Position numbers and translations under genes: made by a program. This document shows positions 8,191 through 18,685 of a stretch of 64,000 nt of DNA, piece after piece; positions within the stretch are counted from its first letter, which is position 1; every line of letters starts with the position of its first letter. This DNA is from an uncultured Erythrobacter sp. GTDB lineage: Bacteria; Pseudomonadota; Alphaproteobacteria; Sphingomonadales; Sphingomonadaceae. The notes beneath the pieces are model-generated. The model saw only the letters and a program-made list of their open reading frames with translations. It had not been told where the DNA came from and made no database searches. Location of the stretch: the NCBI RefSeq assembly GCF_947502395.1, contig NZ_CANMZM010000001.1, positions 1,275,643 through 1,339,642 of the forward strand, read 5' to 3'.

Positions 8191-8700
8191 TTACTGACTG
8201 AAAGATGTTGGAGATCGCGCACCCAGTCTTGAGTTAGTCTTGGGATTATACGCGATGCACACAATCTCAATTTGAGCGCCAGCGGCAAGCGCCTTTACCG
8301 CCATGGTTGACCGTGTGGGATAGCGCCCTTCTTTGAAGAAGGTGCGATAGACGGCGTTAAACGCCCCAAAGTCGTCAATATTCGCCAGCCACACCGTACA
8401 TTTGAACAGCGCATCGTGGGTCAGGCCATAAAGCGCCAAAGTCTCCCCAATCCGCTCCATAGCCCGCCGCGTTTCAGCTTCGATGCCGTTTGTTTGGTCC
8501 GCGTCGGTGGAACGCGCAAAGCCGAGTTGTCCTGCGAGATAAAGCGTATCGCCCACCTGCACCGCCCGCGAGAACGGCGCTGAGGAGCCGGTGTTGGGGA
8601 GGAACTCAGGGGTGGTGGCTGGCGCGTTTTGCGCGAGGGCAGGCGTGCCGGCGAGCACTAGGGTGAGGGCTGCTGTTAGGATAGTGGTTGGGTGGGGCAT
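8191..8700 (-). CDS. Secreted RidA (YjgF/YER057c/UK114) family protein
   Basis: The protein has 169 residues. The first 23 are a Sec signal peptide ending ALAQ, and a full RidA domain follows: FSRAVQVGDTLYLAGQLG, AMERIGETLALYGL, VWLANIDDFGAFNAVY, FFKEGRYPTRSTMAVKALAAGAQIEI. The Arg in PTRST and the Glu in IEIVCIA match the residues that bind the imine/enamine carboxylate in cytosolic RidA deaminases. Export to the periplasm is less common for this family but known. The substrate is unknown. The gene is transcribed away from the repeat and GIY-YIG block to its right. Confidence 0.85.
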   Translation of the reverse strand: MPHPTTILTAALTLVLAGTPALAQNAPATTPEFLPNTGSSAPFSRAVQVGDTLYLAGQLGFARSTDADQTNGIEAETRRAMERIGETLALYGLTHDALFKCTVWLANIDDFGAFNAVYRTFFKEGRYPTRSTMAVKALAAGAQIEIVCIAYNPKTNSRLGARSPTSFSQ

Positions 8701-8751
8701 CCCATGACGCTACACCAATTCACCGTCATCCTGAACCCTGCGCCCTGCACC

Positions 8752-8833
8752 GTCATCCTGAACTCGTTTCAGGATAACCCCATCAGCCAAGCGCCAAACT
8801 TCGAGGGTTATCCCGGATCAAGCCCGGGATGAC
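8752..8833. repeat. Palindromic intergenic repeat, copy 1
   Basis: The left arm GTCATCCTGAACTCGTTTCA is followed by GGATAACCCC, and the right part runs GGGTTATCCCGGATCAAGC to a GGGATGAC end. The two halves pair over GGATAACCC/GGGTTATCC and each also folds on itself. A shortened copy of the left arm lies just before, near 8733. Copies 2 and 3 lie after the GIY-YIG gene. Confidence 0.8.
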
Positions 8834-8863
8834 GAATTGGGTGTAGGGCGCTACCCTCGCGCT

Positions 8864-9160
8864 ATGGCCAAACACCCCTGCGTCTACATCCTAGCCAGCG
8901 GCAAACGCGGCTACATCTACATCGGCGTCACCTCAGACATGGCCGCGCGATACCACCAACACCAAGAAGGCACCTTCGAAGGCTTCGCGCGGCGCCGCAA
9001 TTGCAAGCGGCTGGTGCATCTTGAGATGTTCGCGACAATGGACGAGGCCATCACCCGCGAGAAGCAGCTAAAAAACTGGCACCGCGATTGGAAGATCAAC
9101 TTGGTGGAGGGTGTTAATCCGGACTGGCGCGATTTGGGGCCGGAGATGGGGTTGCGGTGA
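8864..9160 (+). CDS. GIY-YIG nuclease family protein (YhbQ/UPF0213-like)
   Basis: The start chosen is the ATG at 8864 (98 residues, MAKHPCVYIL...). The GIY-YIG motif appears as CVYILAS...GYIYIGVT at residues 5-23. The conserved Arg of the first helix follows in MAARYHQH, and the Glu in the second helix occurs in AITREKQLKNWHR. Family members are single-domain endonuclease-like proteins that nick structured DNA in the cases studied. The gene is enclosed by palindromic repeats on both sides (8752-8833, 9207-9288 and 9335-9415), an arrangement that may be more than chance. No Shine-Dalgarno sequence is obvious. Confidence 0.9.
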   Translation: MAKHPCVYILASGKRGYIYIGVTSDMAARYHQHQEGTFEGFARRRNCKRLVHLEMFATMDEAITREKQLKNWHRDWKINLVEGVNPDWRDLGPEMGLR

Positions 9161-9206
9161 GGAGCCGTCATCGCACAGCCGTCGTCACCGTTCGTCATCC
9201 CCATTT

Positions 9207-9288
9207 GTCATCCAGAACTCGTTTCAGGATAACCCCACCAACTATAAGCCAAGGTTCGAGGGTTATCCCGGATCAAGTCCGGGATGAC
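9207..9288. repeat. Palindromic intergenic repeat, copy 2
   Basis: This copy has the same architecture and nearly the same sequence as the one at 8752-8833, including GGATAACCCC on the left, GGGTTATCCCGGATCAAGT on the right and the GGGATGAC end. The internal spacer differs. It begins 46 bases after the GIY-YIG stop codon. Confidence 0.8.
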
Positions 9289-9334
9289 AAAAAGAGGAAA
9301 CGTCCCCCATAGTCGTCATCCTAAAGGCAAAACC

Positions 9335-9415
9335 GTCATTCCGAACTCGTTTCGGAATAACACTAGCCATTTGGCACAAACTCGCCGTTATCCTGAAACA
9401 AGTTCAGGATGACGG
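9335..9415. repeat. Palindromic intergenic repeat, copy 3 (variant)
   Basis: There are two adjacent hairpins: one around CATTCCGAACTCGTTTCGGAA and one around TATCCTGAAACAAGTTCAGGA, closed by ATGACGG. It has the same outer GTCAT...ATGAC ends as copies 1 and 2 but different inner arms. It ends 11 bases from the stop codon of the minus-strand gene at 9426 and could serve as its transcription end. Confidence 0.7.
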
Positions 9416-9425
9416 GGAAGGAAGG

Positions 9426-10388
9426 TCACTGGTAATCGAGCGAACGTCGGATCGTAGCTGCAAGCTTCTCCACAAACTCATCAGGTTCGTTTTTCGTCCA
9501 CATAACAGTGGTGCAGTGGTTTGTATCGAAGTGAGTTTGGCGATCATCAAACTTGGACTTTTCGCAGATATAAATAACGGGTTTGCCTAGGCCTTCAGCA
9601 TATCCTGCCTCCCAGTAAGCTCCTGGGTTATCGTGAGTGAGATCGGCAATGATGAAAGCAGCGTCTTGGATATGGGCGCGCATTATGTTGTCAATGATGC
9701 CAGCGCGAGAGACATCTCGCAGATCAATCAGAGGATGTCCTATCTCCTGAAGTTTGGGCTTCACATGTTGATCTAATAGGCCATCAAGTGTGGCATCACC
9801 AAATTTAAGCGCAATGAAACCGGTTTTAGCCTTTGTAACACCTCGCTTTTCCGCCTCGTAAATTTCCCAACCTGCTAAGGTCAGATCGAGTTCAATCGAT
9901 TGGTATTGGTGTTGAAGATCACTGGCATCAATACCGATGAGGACCCCTCTTTCGATCAATTCGCTCGCAATTTTCTCGGCTGAGCGCCGATCCACAGCAC
10001 CGACCAAAGGATGAAATTCTGGCGGAAACTGACGAAGAGGCTCTGCGGCTTTGATCACATAGTCGCCGACGAAGCGGATAATTCCGCTCGCTTGTTGCGC
10101 AGGCGATGGAAGTGAGGGAGCTTCTTCGATTAAGTTTTCGATGTCGTATGTCGTTACAACCGGAATATCATCTTGAGACCCCAAGCTATCTGTTTGCAGC
10201 CTAATTCGGCGTGAAAGCACCGCACGAAATGGCAGGGTAAAATCCAAATACTGAGATGCTGCAGCACTTCTTGTGAAAATGAAGCTCCCACAAACGTCGC
10301 AATCATAGCGGTAACCATCCGCACCCATTCCGCCCCACTTTTTGCAGGGAAAACCGTCACGCGATTGGCAAACTGGACATTGGGTCAT
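9426..10388 (-). CDS. Zinc-ribbon protein with nucleoside deoxyribosyltransferase/TIR-like domain
   Basis: The protein has 320 residues. The N-terminus carries two CxxC pairs (CPVC at 4-7 and CDVC near 30), a likely zinc ribbon. A middle helical region follows. From about residue 190 the sequence reads TGFIALKFGD, IDNIMRAHIQDAAFIIADLTHDNPGAYWEAGYAEGLGKPVIYIC. The ADLTxxNPxxYWExGYAxGLGKPVI pattern is that of the nucleoside 2-deoxyribosyltransferase-like / TIR-like fold, where the Glu after Tyr-Trp sits at the catalytic position. Related stand-alone proteins often occur as bacterial defence effectors that cut nucleosides or NAD. It lies 40 bases downstream of thiC on the same strand, but a link to thiamin is not evident. 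Confidence 0.7.
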   Translation of the reverse strand: MTQCPVCQSRDGFPCKKWGGMGADGYRYDCDVCGSFIFTRSAAASQYLDFTLPFRAVLSRRIRLQTDSLGSQDDIPVVTTYDIENLIEEAPSLPSPAQQASGIIRFVGDYVIKAAEPLRQFPPEFHPLVGAVDRRSAEKIASELIERGVLIGIDASDLQHQYQSIELDLTLAGWEIYEAEKRGVTKAKTGFIALKFGDATLDGLLDQHVKPKLQEIGHPLIDLRDVSRAGIIDNIMRAHIQDAAFIIADLTHDNPGAYWEAGYAEGLGKPVIYICEKSKFDDRQTHFDTNHCTTVMWTKNEPDEFVEKLAATIRRSLDYQ

Positions 10389-10428
10389 GTCATACGCTCA
10401 GCTAGTGTGATCTCTATGGTGATCCGCC

Positions 10429-12458
<2,030 letters not shown>

Positions 12459-12501
12459 ATGCGTTGGGAGTAGGCCCCAACGGCCCCGCTGTCCAGTTCG
12501 A

Positions 12502-13110
12502 TCAATCTTCTTTGGGTAGTGTGAATAAACACACCGCCAACAGCAGCGTCGCGGCCACTCCGCTAGCACCTGAAGGCATCAAGCCCCCGCCGGTGACTGA
12601 CATGCCGAGGCCAAAGCCCATAACGATCGCATTGCTAAAGAGCGATAATGCACCGACCACAAATGTCAGACCGCCGAGCGCTTTGGAACCCTGTTGGACC
12701 TTCGCATAGCCGAAAACCATCGCGGCCAGACCGAGCAAAACCTTCGCCGCATTATATCCGAAGAAAGAAAGCGCTACGACTGCGCTTGCAGCGGGCTCTA
12801 GCGCCGCGTTCGCCTCAGCGACTTCGCGAAATGGGCCAAATTGTACGAGGCCAATACCAACCTGAATGACGTTGAGCACAGCTGACATCGCAATTGCCGA
12901 CCAGCCCAGCGTAAGGCTCTTGGCTTGCACCAAAGCCGAGCCAGCGAGCGCCGCCATTAGCGTGAAGAGCAGAGCCTCAAACGACCATAGCGGGCCACGA
13001 TCAACCTCAGGCGCAAGGATATAAAGCGCGGTGTAAACGGGCTGTGAGAGGGCTGCGAGCAGCAGCAGCCACGCCGTCAGCTTAACAGTGCGATCGTAAG
13101 TAATATCCAT
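12502..13110 (-). CDS. Six-helix membrane protein, DUF4386-like
   Basis: The 202-residue protein has about six membrane helices (near residues 11-30, 43-62, 68-88, 108-130, 140-163 and 180-197) and short loops. The hydrophobic pattern and the N-terminal basic TYDRTVKLTAWLLLLAAL resemble the DUF4386 family of bacterial membrane proteins, which has no known function. It lies upstream of the TPP riboswitch on the same strand, so readthrough into thiC is possible, but nothing else ties it to thiamin. The family call is tentative. Confidence 0.6.
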   Translation of the reverse strand: MDITYDRTVKLTAWLLLLAALSQPVYTALYILAPEVDRGPLWSFEALLFTLMAALAGSALVQAKSLTLGWSAIAMSAVLNVIQVGIGLVQFGPFREVAEANAALEPAASAVVALSFFGYNAAKVLLGLAAMVFGYAKVQQGSKALGGLTFVVGALSLFSNAIVMGFGLGMSVTGGGLMPSGASGVAATLLLAVCLFTLPKED

Positions 13111-13270
13111 TTTTGAAAGTCCCCGATTTGTAACCTGTTAACTCCGCATTTCGTTCACCACACAGACTTGGTCACGTTTGAACTGCATAAGACAAATTTT
13201 CACAACGGGGATGACAGATACCGGCTGCCAGTGCAAACCCCTGTTGAGGTGAGAAAAGAGGACAAGAACC

Positions 13271-14497
13271 ATGGCAACCGCAGCGCGAGCGATTGCACCA
13301 TTCGATGTGAGCGATGAGACACTTTATGTCGAAGACAGCTGGCGCGATAAATTCGCAAAGCTGCGTGCAGAAATGCCTGTCAGCTATTGTCCAGAAAGCC
13401 CCTTTGGTCCCTATTGGTCGGTGGTGACACACGATTTGGTGAGGGCGGTTGAGCTCGACTGGGAGACGTATTCAAGCTCCTACAAGAACGGCAATATTGT
13501 GATTGCGGACCCTCCGCCTGAGAGCAATTTGCCGAATTTTATCGCCGCTGACCCTCCTACGCATACAGAACAGCGTAAGGTTATCACCCCCGCATTCTCA
13601 CCTAGTCAGATGCACACACGGGAAGAGCAGGTGGTGGGCTTGTGCACCGAACTCTTCGATGGATTGCCCCATGCGGAAACCTTCGATTGGGTGGACAGGG
13701 TGTCGATCCCTCTGACCATGGGCATGCTTTGCATTTTGTTTGACATCCCTCTTGATGAACGACCTCAGATGAAACTCTGGTCCGACTATGCAGGCGGCGT
13801 TTCGTCTGACCATTTGACCGACGAATGGCGCGCCGAATGGATGCAACATATGCAGTCTATGCTCGCGCGTTTTGACCAATTGTTCGATGCACGTCGCGAG
13901 GCTGACCCCGCCGATGACCTGATCAACCGGATGGTACACTCAGATGCCATGGGCAATATGAACCCGTTTGAGCGGCTGGCGAACATTGCCCTGTTGATTG
14001 TGGGTGGCAATGACACGACCCGCAATTCGATGAGCGGTTTAATCGCGGCATTGAATGAGTTTCCGCAAGAGCTAGACAAATTGCAAGCGGACGCGGCGCT
14101 CATCCCCAATGCCGCGCAGGAGATCATCCGGTGGCAGTCGCCCGTCCTTCATATGCGCCGCACCGCCATGCGCGATACCGAGCTCGATGGTCAGCACATC
14201 GCCAAAGGTGAAAAAGTGGTCATGTGGTACATCTCTGCCAACCGTGACGAGAGTATCTTCGAAGATGCGGACAGATTTGATGTTACCCGCATTAATGCGC
14301 GGCGGCACCTGGCGTTTGGACACGGTGTCCACCGCTGCGTTGGTGCGCGTCTGGCTGAGATACAAATCGGCACGGTGATCAATCAGATTGTCGAGCGCAA
14401 TTGGCGGGTGGTGCAAGATGGTCGGGTGGAGCGCGTCAAGAGCCCGTTCCTACGCGCCTTTTCCACTATGCCCGTGCGGATCGACAAACGCGGATAG
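13271..14497 (+). CDS. Cytochrome P450, CYP153-like
   Basis: The protein has 408 residues. The haem-binding loop FGHGVHRCVG holds the Cys ligand at residue 356. The I-helix oxygen-binding motif reads LIVGGNDTTRNS, and the K-helix ExxR is in the IIRWQSPVLHMRR region. The N-terminal part has PVSYCPESPFGPYWSV and an IAADPPTHTEQRK segment typical of CYP153-type alkane or fatty-acid terminal hydroxylases. Such soluble class I P450s need a ferredoxin and ferredoxin reductase, neither of which is next to this gene. It starts a three-gene operon with a glutathione transferase-like gene 11 bases downstream and a nitronate monooxygenase-like gene, suggesting use of hydrophobic substrates. Confidence 0.93.
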   Translation: MATAARAIAPFDVSDETLYVEDSWRDKFAKLRAEMPVSYCPESPFGPYWSVVTHDLVRAVELDWETYSSSYKNGNIVIADPPPESNLPNFIAADPPTHTEQRKVITPAFSPSQMHTREEQVVGLCTELFDGLPHAETFDWVDRVSIPLTMGMLCILFDIPLDERPQMKLWSDYAGGVSSDHLTDEWRAEWMQHMQSMLARFDQLFDARREADPADDLINRMVHSDAMGNMNPFERLANIALLIVGGNDTTRNSMSGLIAALNEFPQELDKLQADAALIPNAAQEIIRWQSPVLHMRRTAMRDTELDGQHIAKGEKVVMWYISANRDESIFEDADRFDVTRINARRHLAFGHGVHRCVGARLAEIQIGTVINQIVERNWRVVQDGRVERVKSPFLRAFSTMPVRIDKRG

Positions 14498-14508
14498 GAG
14501 CAGCGACA

Positions 14509-15489
14509 ATGTATACACTCTATGGCGCGATCGCTTCGCCGTATTCGATCAAAATGCGGGCAATCCTGCGCTATCGCCGCTTGCCATTTGTATGGAAGGA
14601 TGGGGAAGAGACACTCGCCGCCCTCGCCAACGTTCGCGCCCCTGTTATCCCGGTCCTACAGACACCCGCAGGTAAGTTCGCGAATGACAGTACGCCGCTC
14701 CTTTACATGCTGGAGGACACACACAAGGATCGCTCAATCGTGCCGCCCGATCCAGCGATGGCATTCGTCGCACACTTGATAGAAGATTTCGCCGATGAAT
14801 GGCTGACCAAAGCCATGTTTGGCTATCGCTGGCTTGAGCAAATAGACCAAAATGTGATGAGCAATTGGCTTGCTTTTGACCGAATGAAATCGGGCGGTGC
14901 AGAGGCTATACAGGCAGAAGCAAGCAAGTTTCGCGACCGGCAAGTTGGGCGGATGCCTTTGGTGGGTTGCACTCATGCAAACTTTGCACTGATTGAGGCT
15001 TCCACCAAAGCGGTGCTCGCCGCGCTTGAGGAACAAGTCACCAAAAGGTTTTTCTTGTTCGGAAACCGACCAAGCCTCGCCGAATTCGGGATCCTTGGTC
15101 AATTCTCGCAACTCGCAGTTGACCCAACGCCGCTTGCGATGATTCGCGAGGAATTCCCCTACACAGCTCGATGGCTTGCCCACGCGGAGGATTGGTCAGG
15201 TGTGGAAGGCAAGGATTGGGACGAAACCCCGAGCGATGCCGCACTCGCGATACTGGGTGTTGCCGAAGAAGTTTACGCGCCCTTCCTCGCCGCTAACGCC
15301 GCAGCAATTAAAGAGGGAGCAGACACCCTCAGTTTTTCTGCCTTGGGCCATAGTTTTTCCCAACCCGTGTTCAAATATCAGGCGAAATGCCTCGCCGATC
15401 TACGCAATCGCTATGCAGCTCTAACTGAAACAAACCGCGCGCGCGTCGAGTGCTGGATTGGGACCGGATGGAATAAGCTTTTGGGATAG
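14509..15489 (+). CDS. Glutathione S-transferase family protein
   Basis: The start chosen is the ATG at 14509 (326 residues, MYTLYGAIASPYSIKMRAIL...), with AGGAG upstream and 11 bases after the P450 stop. The first 80 residues form a thioredoxin-like GST N-domain: a YGAIASPYSIKMR start, VPVLQTPAGKFANDSTPL matching the glutathione gamma-Glu binding Pro and Ser region, then LEDTH. The C-terminal helical domain is longer than in most GSTs and ends in an extra 70 residues or so of unknown role. It may detoxify or process products of the neighbouring P450. Catalytic activity cannot be confirmed from sequence. Confidence 0.85.
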   Translation: MYTLYGAIASPYSIKMRAILRYRRLPFVWKDGEETLAALANVRAPVIPVLQTPAGKFANDSTPLLYMLEDTHKDRSIVPPDPAMAFVAHLIEDFADEWLTKAMFGYRWLEQIDQNVMSNWLAFDRMKSGGAEAIQAEASKFRDRQVGRMPLVGCTHANFALIEASTKAVLAALEEQVTKRFFLFGNRPSLAEFGILGQFSQLAVDPTPLAMIREEFPYTARWLAHAEDWSGVEGKDWDETPSDAALAILGVAEEVYAPFLAANAAAIKEGADTLSFSALGHSFSQPVFKYQAKCLADLRNRYAALTETNRARVECWIGTGWNKLLG

Positions 15490-15502
15490 GAAAGACCTCA
15501 CA

Positions 15503-16636
15503 ATGCCATTCAAAATGACCGATATGGTGGGATGTGAATTTCCGCTTTTTGCATTTAGCCATTGCCGAGATGTGGTGGTAGCCGCCAGCCGGGCAGGCGG
15601 CTTTGGTGTGCTTGGGGCTGTTAGCTATACACCCGAAGAGCTCGAGCATGAGCTGAAGTGGATCGACGATCATGTCGAGGGCAAGCCTTACGGCGTTGAT
15701 GTGCTGATCCCAGAGGTACAGGCGGTCGATCAATCGGTCAGCGCAGATGCCATCGTTGCGCAGATTCCATCCGAATATCGCGACCTCACCGCCAAAATCT
15801 TGCGCGATGCCGGAGTTTCTGAAGAGGCGGGAAAACCTCGTGGGGGGAGCCAAGCACCCAACACATCGCTGGGACAGGAGCTTCTCGAGGTTAGCTTCAA
15901 CCACCCAGTGCGCCTGATCGCCAATGCGCTTGGCACTGCTCCGCCGGAGATGATCGCCGCTGGCAAGAAGCACGGGATACCTGTGGCTGCCCTCGTGGGT
16001 GCAAAAGAACATGCGCTCAAACAGGTCGAGGCAGGCGTGGACATTATTGTTGCCCAAGGCGGCGAAGGTGGCGGGCATTGCGGCGATGTCTCAACGGTAG
16101 TTCTGATTCCCGAGGTGGTCCACGCGATCAAGGAGGCGGGCGTGGATCTTCCCGTGCTCGCCGCAGGAGGCATTATGACCGGCGAACAGATGGCAGGCAT
16201 GATGGCGATGGGAGCGGCGGGCGCATGGTGCGGCAGCGTCTGGCTTGCTTCACCCGAAGCCGAAACGACGCCCGTATTCCGTGAGAAAATGGTCGCAGCA
16301 GGCTCGCGCGACACCATTCGCTCTAAACACCGCACCGGCAAATACTCGCGCCAGCTCAAGAGCAAATGGCACGAGAAATGGGATGAAGCGGGTCTTCGTG
16401 CCCTTCCGATGCCGCTGATGAGCCTCTTGTCAGAACCCGTGATGCGCGCCCTCGACCAAGCGGCGGTTAGCGGCAACGCACAGGCGCAAGCTCTTTCAAG
16501 CTATTGGGTCGGCCAAGGTTTGGGTTTGGTCGAAGATCAACGCGGCGTGGGCACGATTGTACAAGACTTCAAAACAGGCTTTGCGCGAGGGTTTGAAGGA
16601 CTTGCCGAAGCGGTTGAATACACATCGAAGAACTGA
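15503..16636 (+). CDS. Nitronate monooxygenase / 2-nitropropane dioxygenase family
   Basis: The start chosen is the ATG at 15503 (377 residues), 13 bases after the GST stop, with GGAAAG overlapping that stop. The protein is an FMN-dependent TIM barrel of the NMO family: VGCEFPLFAF at the start, SRAGGFGVLGA, VALVGAKEHALKQVEAGVDIIVAQGGEGGGHCG with the catalytic-site His, then PVLAAGGIMTGEQMAGMMAMGAAGAWCGSVWLA for FMN phosphate binding. The family also includes enoyl-ACP reductase FabK-like enzymes and aryl propionate-related oxidoreductases, so the substrate is open. Its place after P450 and GST genes suggests a shared oxidative pathway. Confidence 0.88.
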   Translation: MPFKMTDMVGCEFPLFAFSHCRDVVVAASRAGGFGVLGAVSYTPEELEHELKWIDDHVEGKPYGVDVLIPEVQAVDQSVSADAIVAQIPSEYRDLTAKILRDAGVSEEAGKPRGGSQAPNTSLGQELLEVSFNHPVRLIANALGTAPPEMIAAGKKHGIPVAALVGAKEHALKQVEAGVDIIVAQGGEGGGHCGDVSTVVLIPEVVHAIKEAGVDLPVLAAGGIMTGEQMAGMMAMGAAGAWCGSVWLASPEAETTPVFREKMVAAGSRDTIRSKHRTGKYSRQLKSKWHEKWDEAGLRALPMPLMSLLSEPVMRALDQAAVSGNAQAQALSSYWVGQGLGLVEDQRGVGTIVQDFKTGFARGFEGLAEAVEYTSKN

Positions 16637-16802
16637 GCTCAGTCCTTTGAAGTTTCTCGATGTAACTCATGCGTTCGTCTAAAAGCGAAGCCGCTGGTCC
16701 ATCCGCTTTTGCCAATAATCGAGCGTCCATTGCTGGTTCAGGCGCGTAATCTTACACGCACCACCAATCACGAACGACCCCGTCCCTTTAAGGAGCCAGC
16801 GA

Positions 16803-17738
16803 ATGATCGCCACATACGAACCAACCAAGGCTGTGATTGGCTCACTAATAGCCGCATCAACGGCACTTGTCGCTGTCCCTGCAAACGCACAAGACACCAC
16901 TTCACCCGCTCCAGAGTTTGAGACCACCAACGAAATCATTGTGGAAGGCTATACCGAGAAGGAAGTCCGCCAATTCCTGTGGCGCACCCTTAAGGAAACC
17001 GGCGACAAGATCGCTCGGCGCGTGGAGCCTGTGTGCTTTGGTATCGATAACGTTCTCGCAAGCGTATCTGACGAGATCGCTACCCGCATCCGCCAGAATC
17101 TTGAACAGGCCAATATCCCGATTGGTGATGAAGGCTGCACGGTCAACGCTTCGATTGTGTTCCACGACGACCCTCACGGCTTTGTAAACTGGCTTGTCGA
17201 CAACCGCCCGATTGCTTTCCGCGCTATGTATAAGCCTGAGAGACGGCGTCTTTTGCGTGATGTGCGCCCGGTTTACAGCTGGGTCTTCATTCCAGACCAG
17301 GTGGAAACCGGGCGTAGCGGTGCCGGTGTTGGCGAACAACTTGTGAATCAACAGATCATTGCCTCTTCCGCTGGTGCCCTCACATCACGGATTGACCAAG
17401 CTCCTCCGCCGCCGATTTCGCACAGTTTCACCGTAGTCGACCGTCAGAAGATCAACGGCATGTCGACCACACAATTGGGCGATTTTCTGACCCTGCAGAT
17501 CATGATTGAATTTGTGCCGGGCGAAGCGAAAGAGGTTCCCTCTGACTCGATCCTCAATCTCTTCTATACAGAAGATCCAGAGCTTGATGCACCTGATGAG
17601 ATGTCACGGTTAGATCGTTCGATGCTGACAGCGATCTATTCGGACGAGAATCCGTTGTCGAACGCGGCGGCTGTGCGCACCTCAATTGCCGCAAACATGG
17701 CTCGCCGCCTCAACGATGAAGGGCTGCTCCAGGACTGA
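16803..17738 (+). CDS. Secreted protein of unknown function
   Basis: The protein has 311 residues. A strong AAGGAG lies 8 bases before the ATG. An N-terminal signal peptide ends PANAQ around residue 29. The mature protein begins with an acidic stretch and EIIVEGYTEKEVRQFLWRTL. Two Cys residues (PVCFG and EGCTV) could form a disulfide. The C-terminal half has a short proline run (APPPPISHSFT) and ends in a helical region with SRLDRSMLTAIYS. I do not recognise the family; similar hypothetical secreted proteins occur in Sphingomonadales as far as I recall. No operon partner is evident. Confidence 0.7.
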   Translation: MIATYEPTKAVIGSLIAASTALVAVPANAQDTTSPAPEFETTNEIIVEGYTEKEVRQFLWRTLKETGDKIARRVEPVCFGIDNVLASVSDEIATRIRQNLEQANIPIGDEGCTVNASIVFHDDPHGFVNWLVDNRPIAFRAMYKPERRRLLRDVRPVYSWVFIPDQVETGRSGAGVGEQLVNQQIIASSAGALTSRIDQAPPPPISHSFTVVDRQKINGMSTTQLGDFLTLQIMIEFVPGEAKEVPSDSILNLFYTEDPELDAPDEMSRLDRSMLTAIYSDENPLSNAAAVRTSIAANMARRLNDEGLLQD

Positions 17739-17779
17739 TCGGACACCTAGATGGGTAAGAGGCGCTTCTGCGTTCCCTC

Positions 17780-18685
17780 TCACTCGGTTGTCGGTATCTC
17801 CAAAACTTCGCCCACTTTGCTGAAATAGGTCCATTCGCCTTCCTTAAGGCGTTCGGGCACTCTCACTGGCACATGGACGGCGACCATTGCTTCGGCATTC
17901 AGTGTTCGGTCGATGATCTGCGAAACATCCTCGCGGCCTGTGAACCAGAAGGGCACAATCGCAAGCCCCGTGCGCTGGGCCTGAAGCAAGGTCTGGAGCG
18001 CCTCATAATGAACCGGATCCGGATCCGCATCGCCAAGATGCATCACTCGGCTCGCTGTTCCAACGTTGTCGATGATGCTCACCCTGTAGGTAATGTTGTG
18101 AACACTGGCATGACGATCTGGCCAACCAGAATGGGGACTGCGGAACGCATCGACGCTCGCGCCAGCCACCACAAAGGGCTCGCTCGCTTCACCATTCTCA
18201 AGCGAAATACCGCGCACACGGGTTTCAAACTCTGCCCTCCAATCTGGACCTTCGCGCATTTGCTCAAGTCCTTGCTCGGGGATGACGAGAGTGAGCTGTT
18301 CCTGGGCTGCCAGCATCGCCGTTAGCTGCGAGACGGAGAAATGATCGCCATGCGCGTGGCTGACAAACACTGCATCTACGCCGTCATAGGGCGCAGCGCC
18401 TGAAATGATCTGATCAATCAGGTCAGGTTTAAGCTGCGCCAGAGAACCAAAATGGTCATCATAGAGCGGATCAAACAGGAACTTTGCGCGCTCATCATCT
18501 GCCGTTTCATGGGCAGTCATAACCCCGGCGTTCAAGATCGAGGTTGCTTGGCTCCCGGCTTGGGCCGAAGCGGGATCAGCTTGTTCCTCGCCATTTCCCG
18601 AATGCGCCGCGCCGCACGCAGCCAGCATTCCGCAAAGCGCAAGGGTGATGATCCCCTTCCCGGTCATGATATGATGTGCACTCAC
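17780..18685 (-). CDS. Metallo-beta-lactamase fold hydrolase, lipoprotein
   Basis: The N-terminus is a lipoprotein signal ending LAAC, so the enzyme is likely periplasmic and membrane-anchored. The MBL metal motif HxHxDH is present as SHAHGDHF near residue 112, with later His/Asp ligands in SPHSGWPDRHA and HLGDADPDPVHY, giving a complete set for two zinc ions. The fold resembles the UlaG/L-ascorbate-6-P lactonase-like or N-acyl-ethanolamine phospholipase D-like branch. The GTG at 18685 overlaps the stop of the amidohydrolase gene (GTGA), and an ATG at 18667 is an alternative start. The two exported hydrolases are probably cotranscribed and coupled. Confidence 0.85.
   Translation of the reverse strand: MSAHHIMTGKGIITLALCGMLAACGAAHSGNGEEQADPASAQAGSQATSILNAGVMTAHETADDERAKFLFDPLYDDHFGSLAQLKPDLIDQIISGAAPYDGVDAVFVSHAHGDHFSVSQLTAMLAAQEQLTLVIPEQGLEQMREGPDWRAEFETRVRGISLENGEASEPFVVAGASVDAFRSPHSGWPDRHASVHNITYRVSIIDNVGTASRVMHLGDADPDPVHYEALQTLLQAQRTGLAIVPFWFTGREDVSQIIDRTLNAEAMVAVHVPVRVPERLKEGEWTYFSKVGEVLEIPTTE

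Noticed and set aside
8752..9415. CRISPR array
   Set aside because: The repeats are long, few and irregularly spaced, they fold on themselves, and a gene lies between them.
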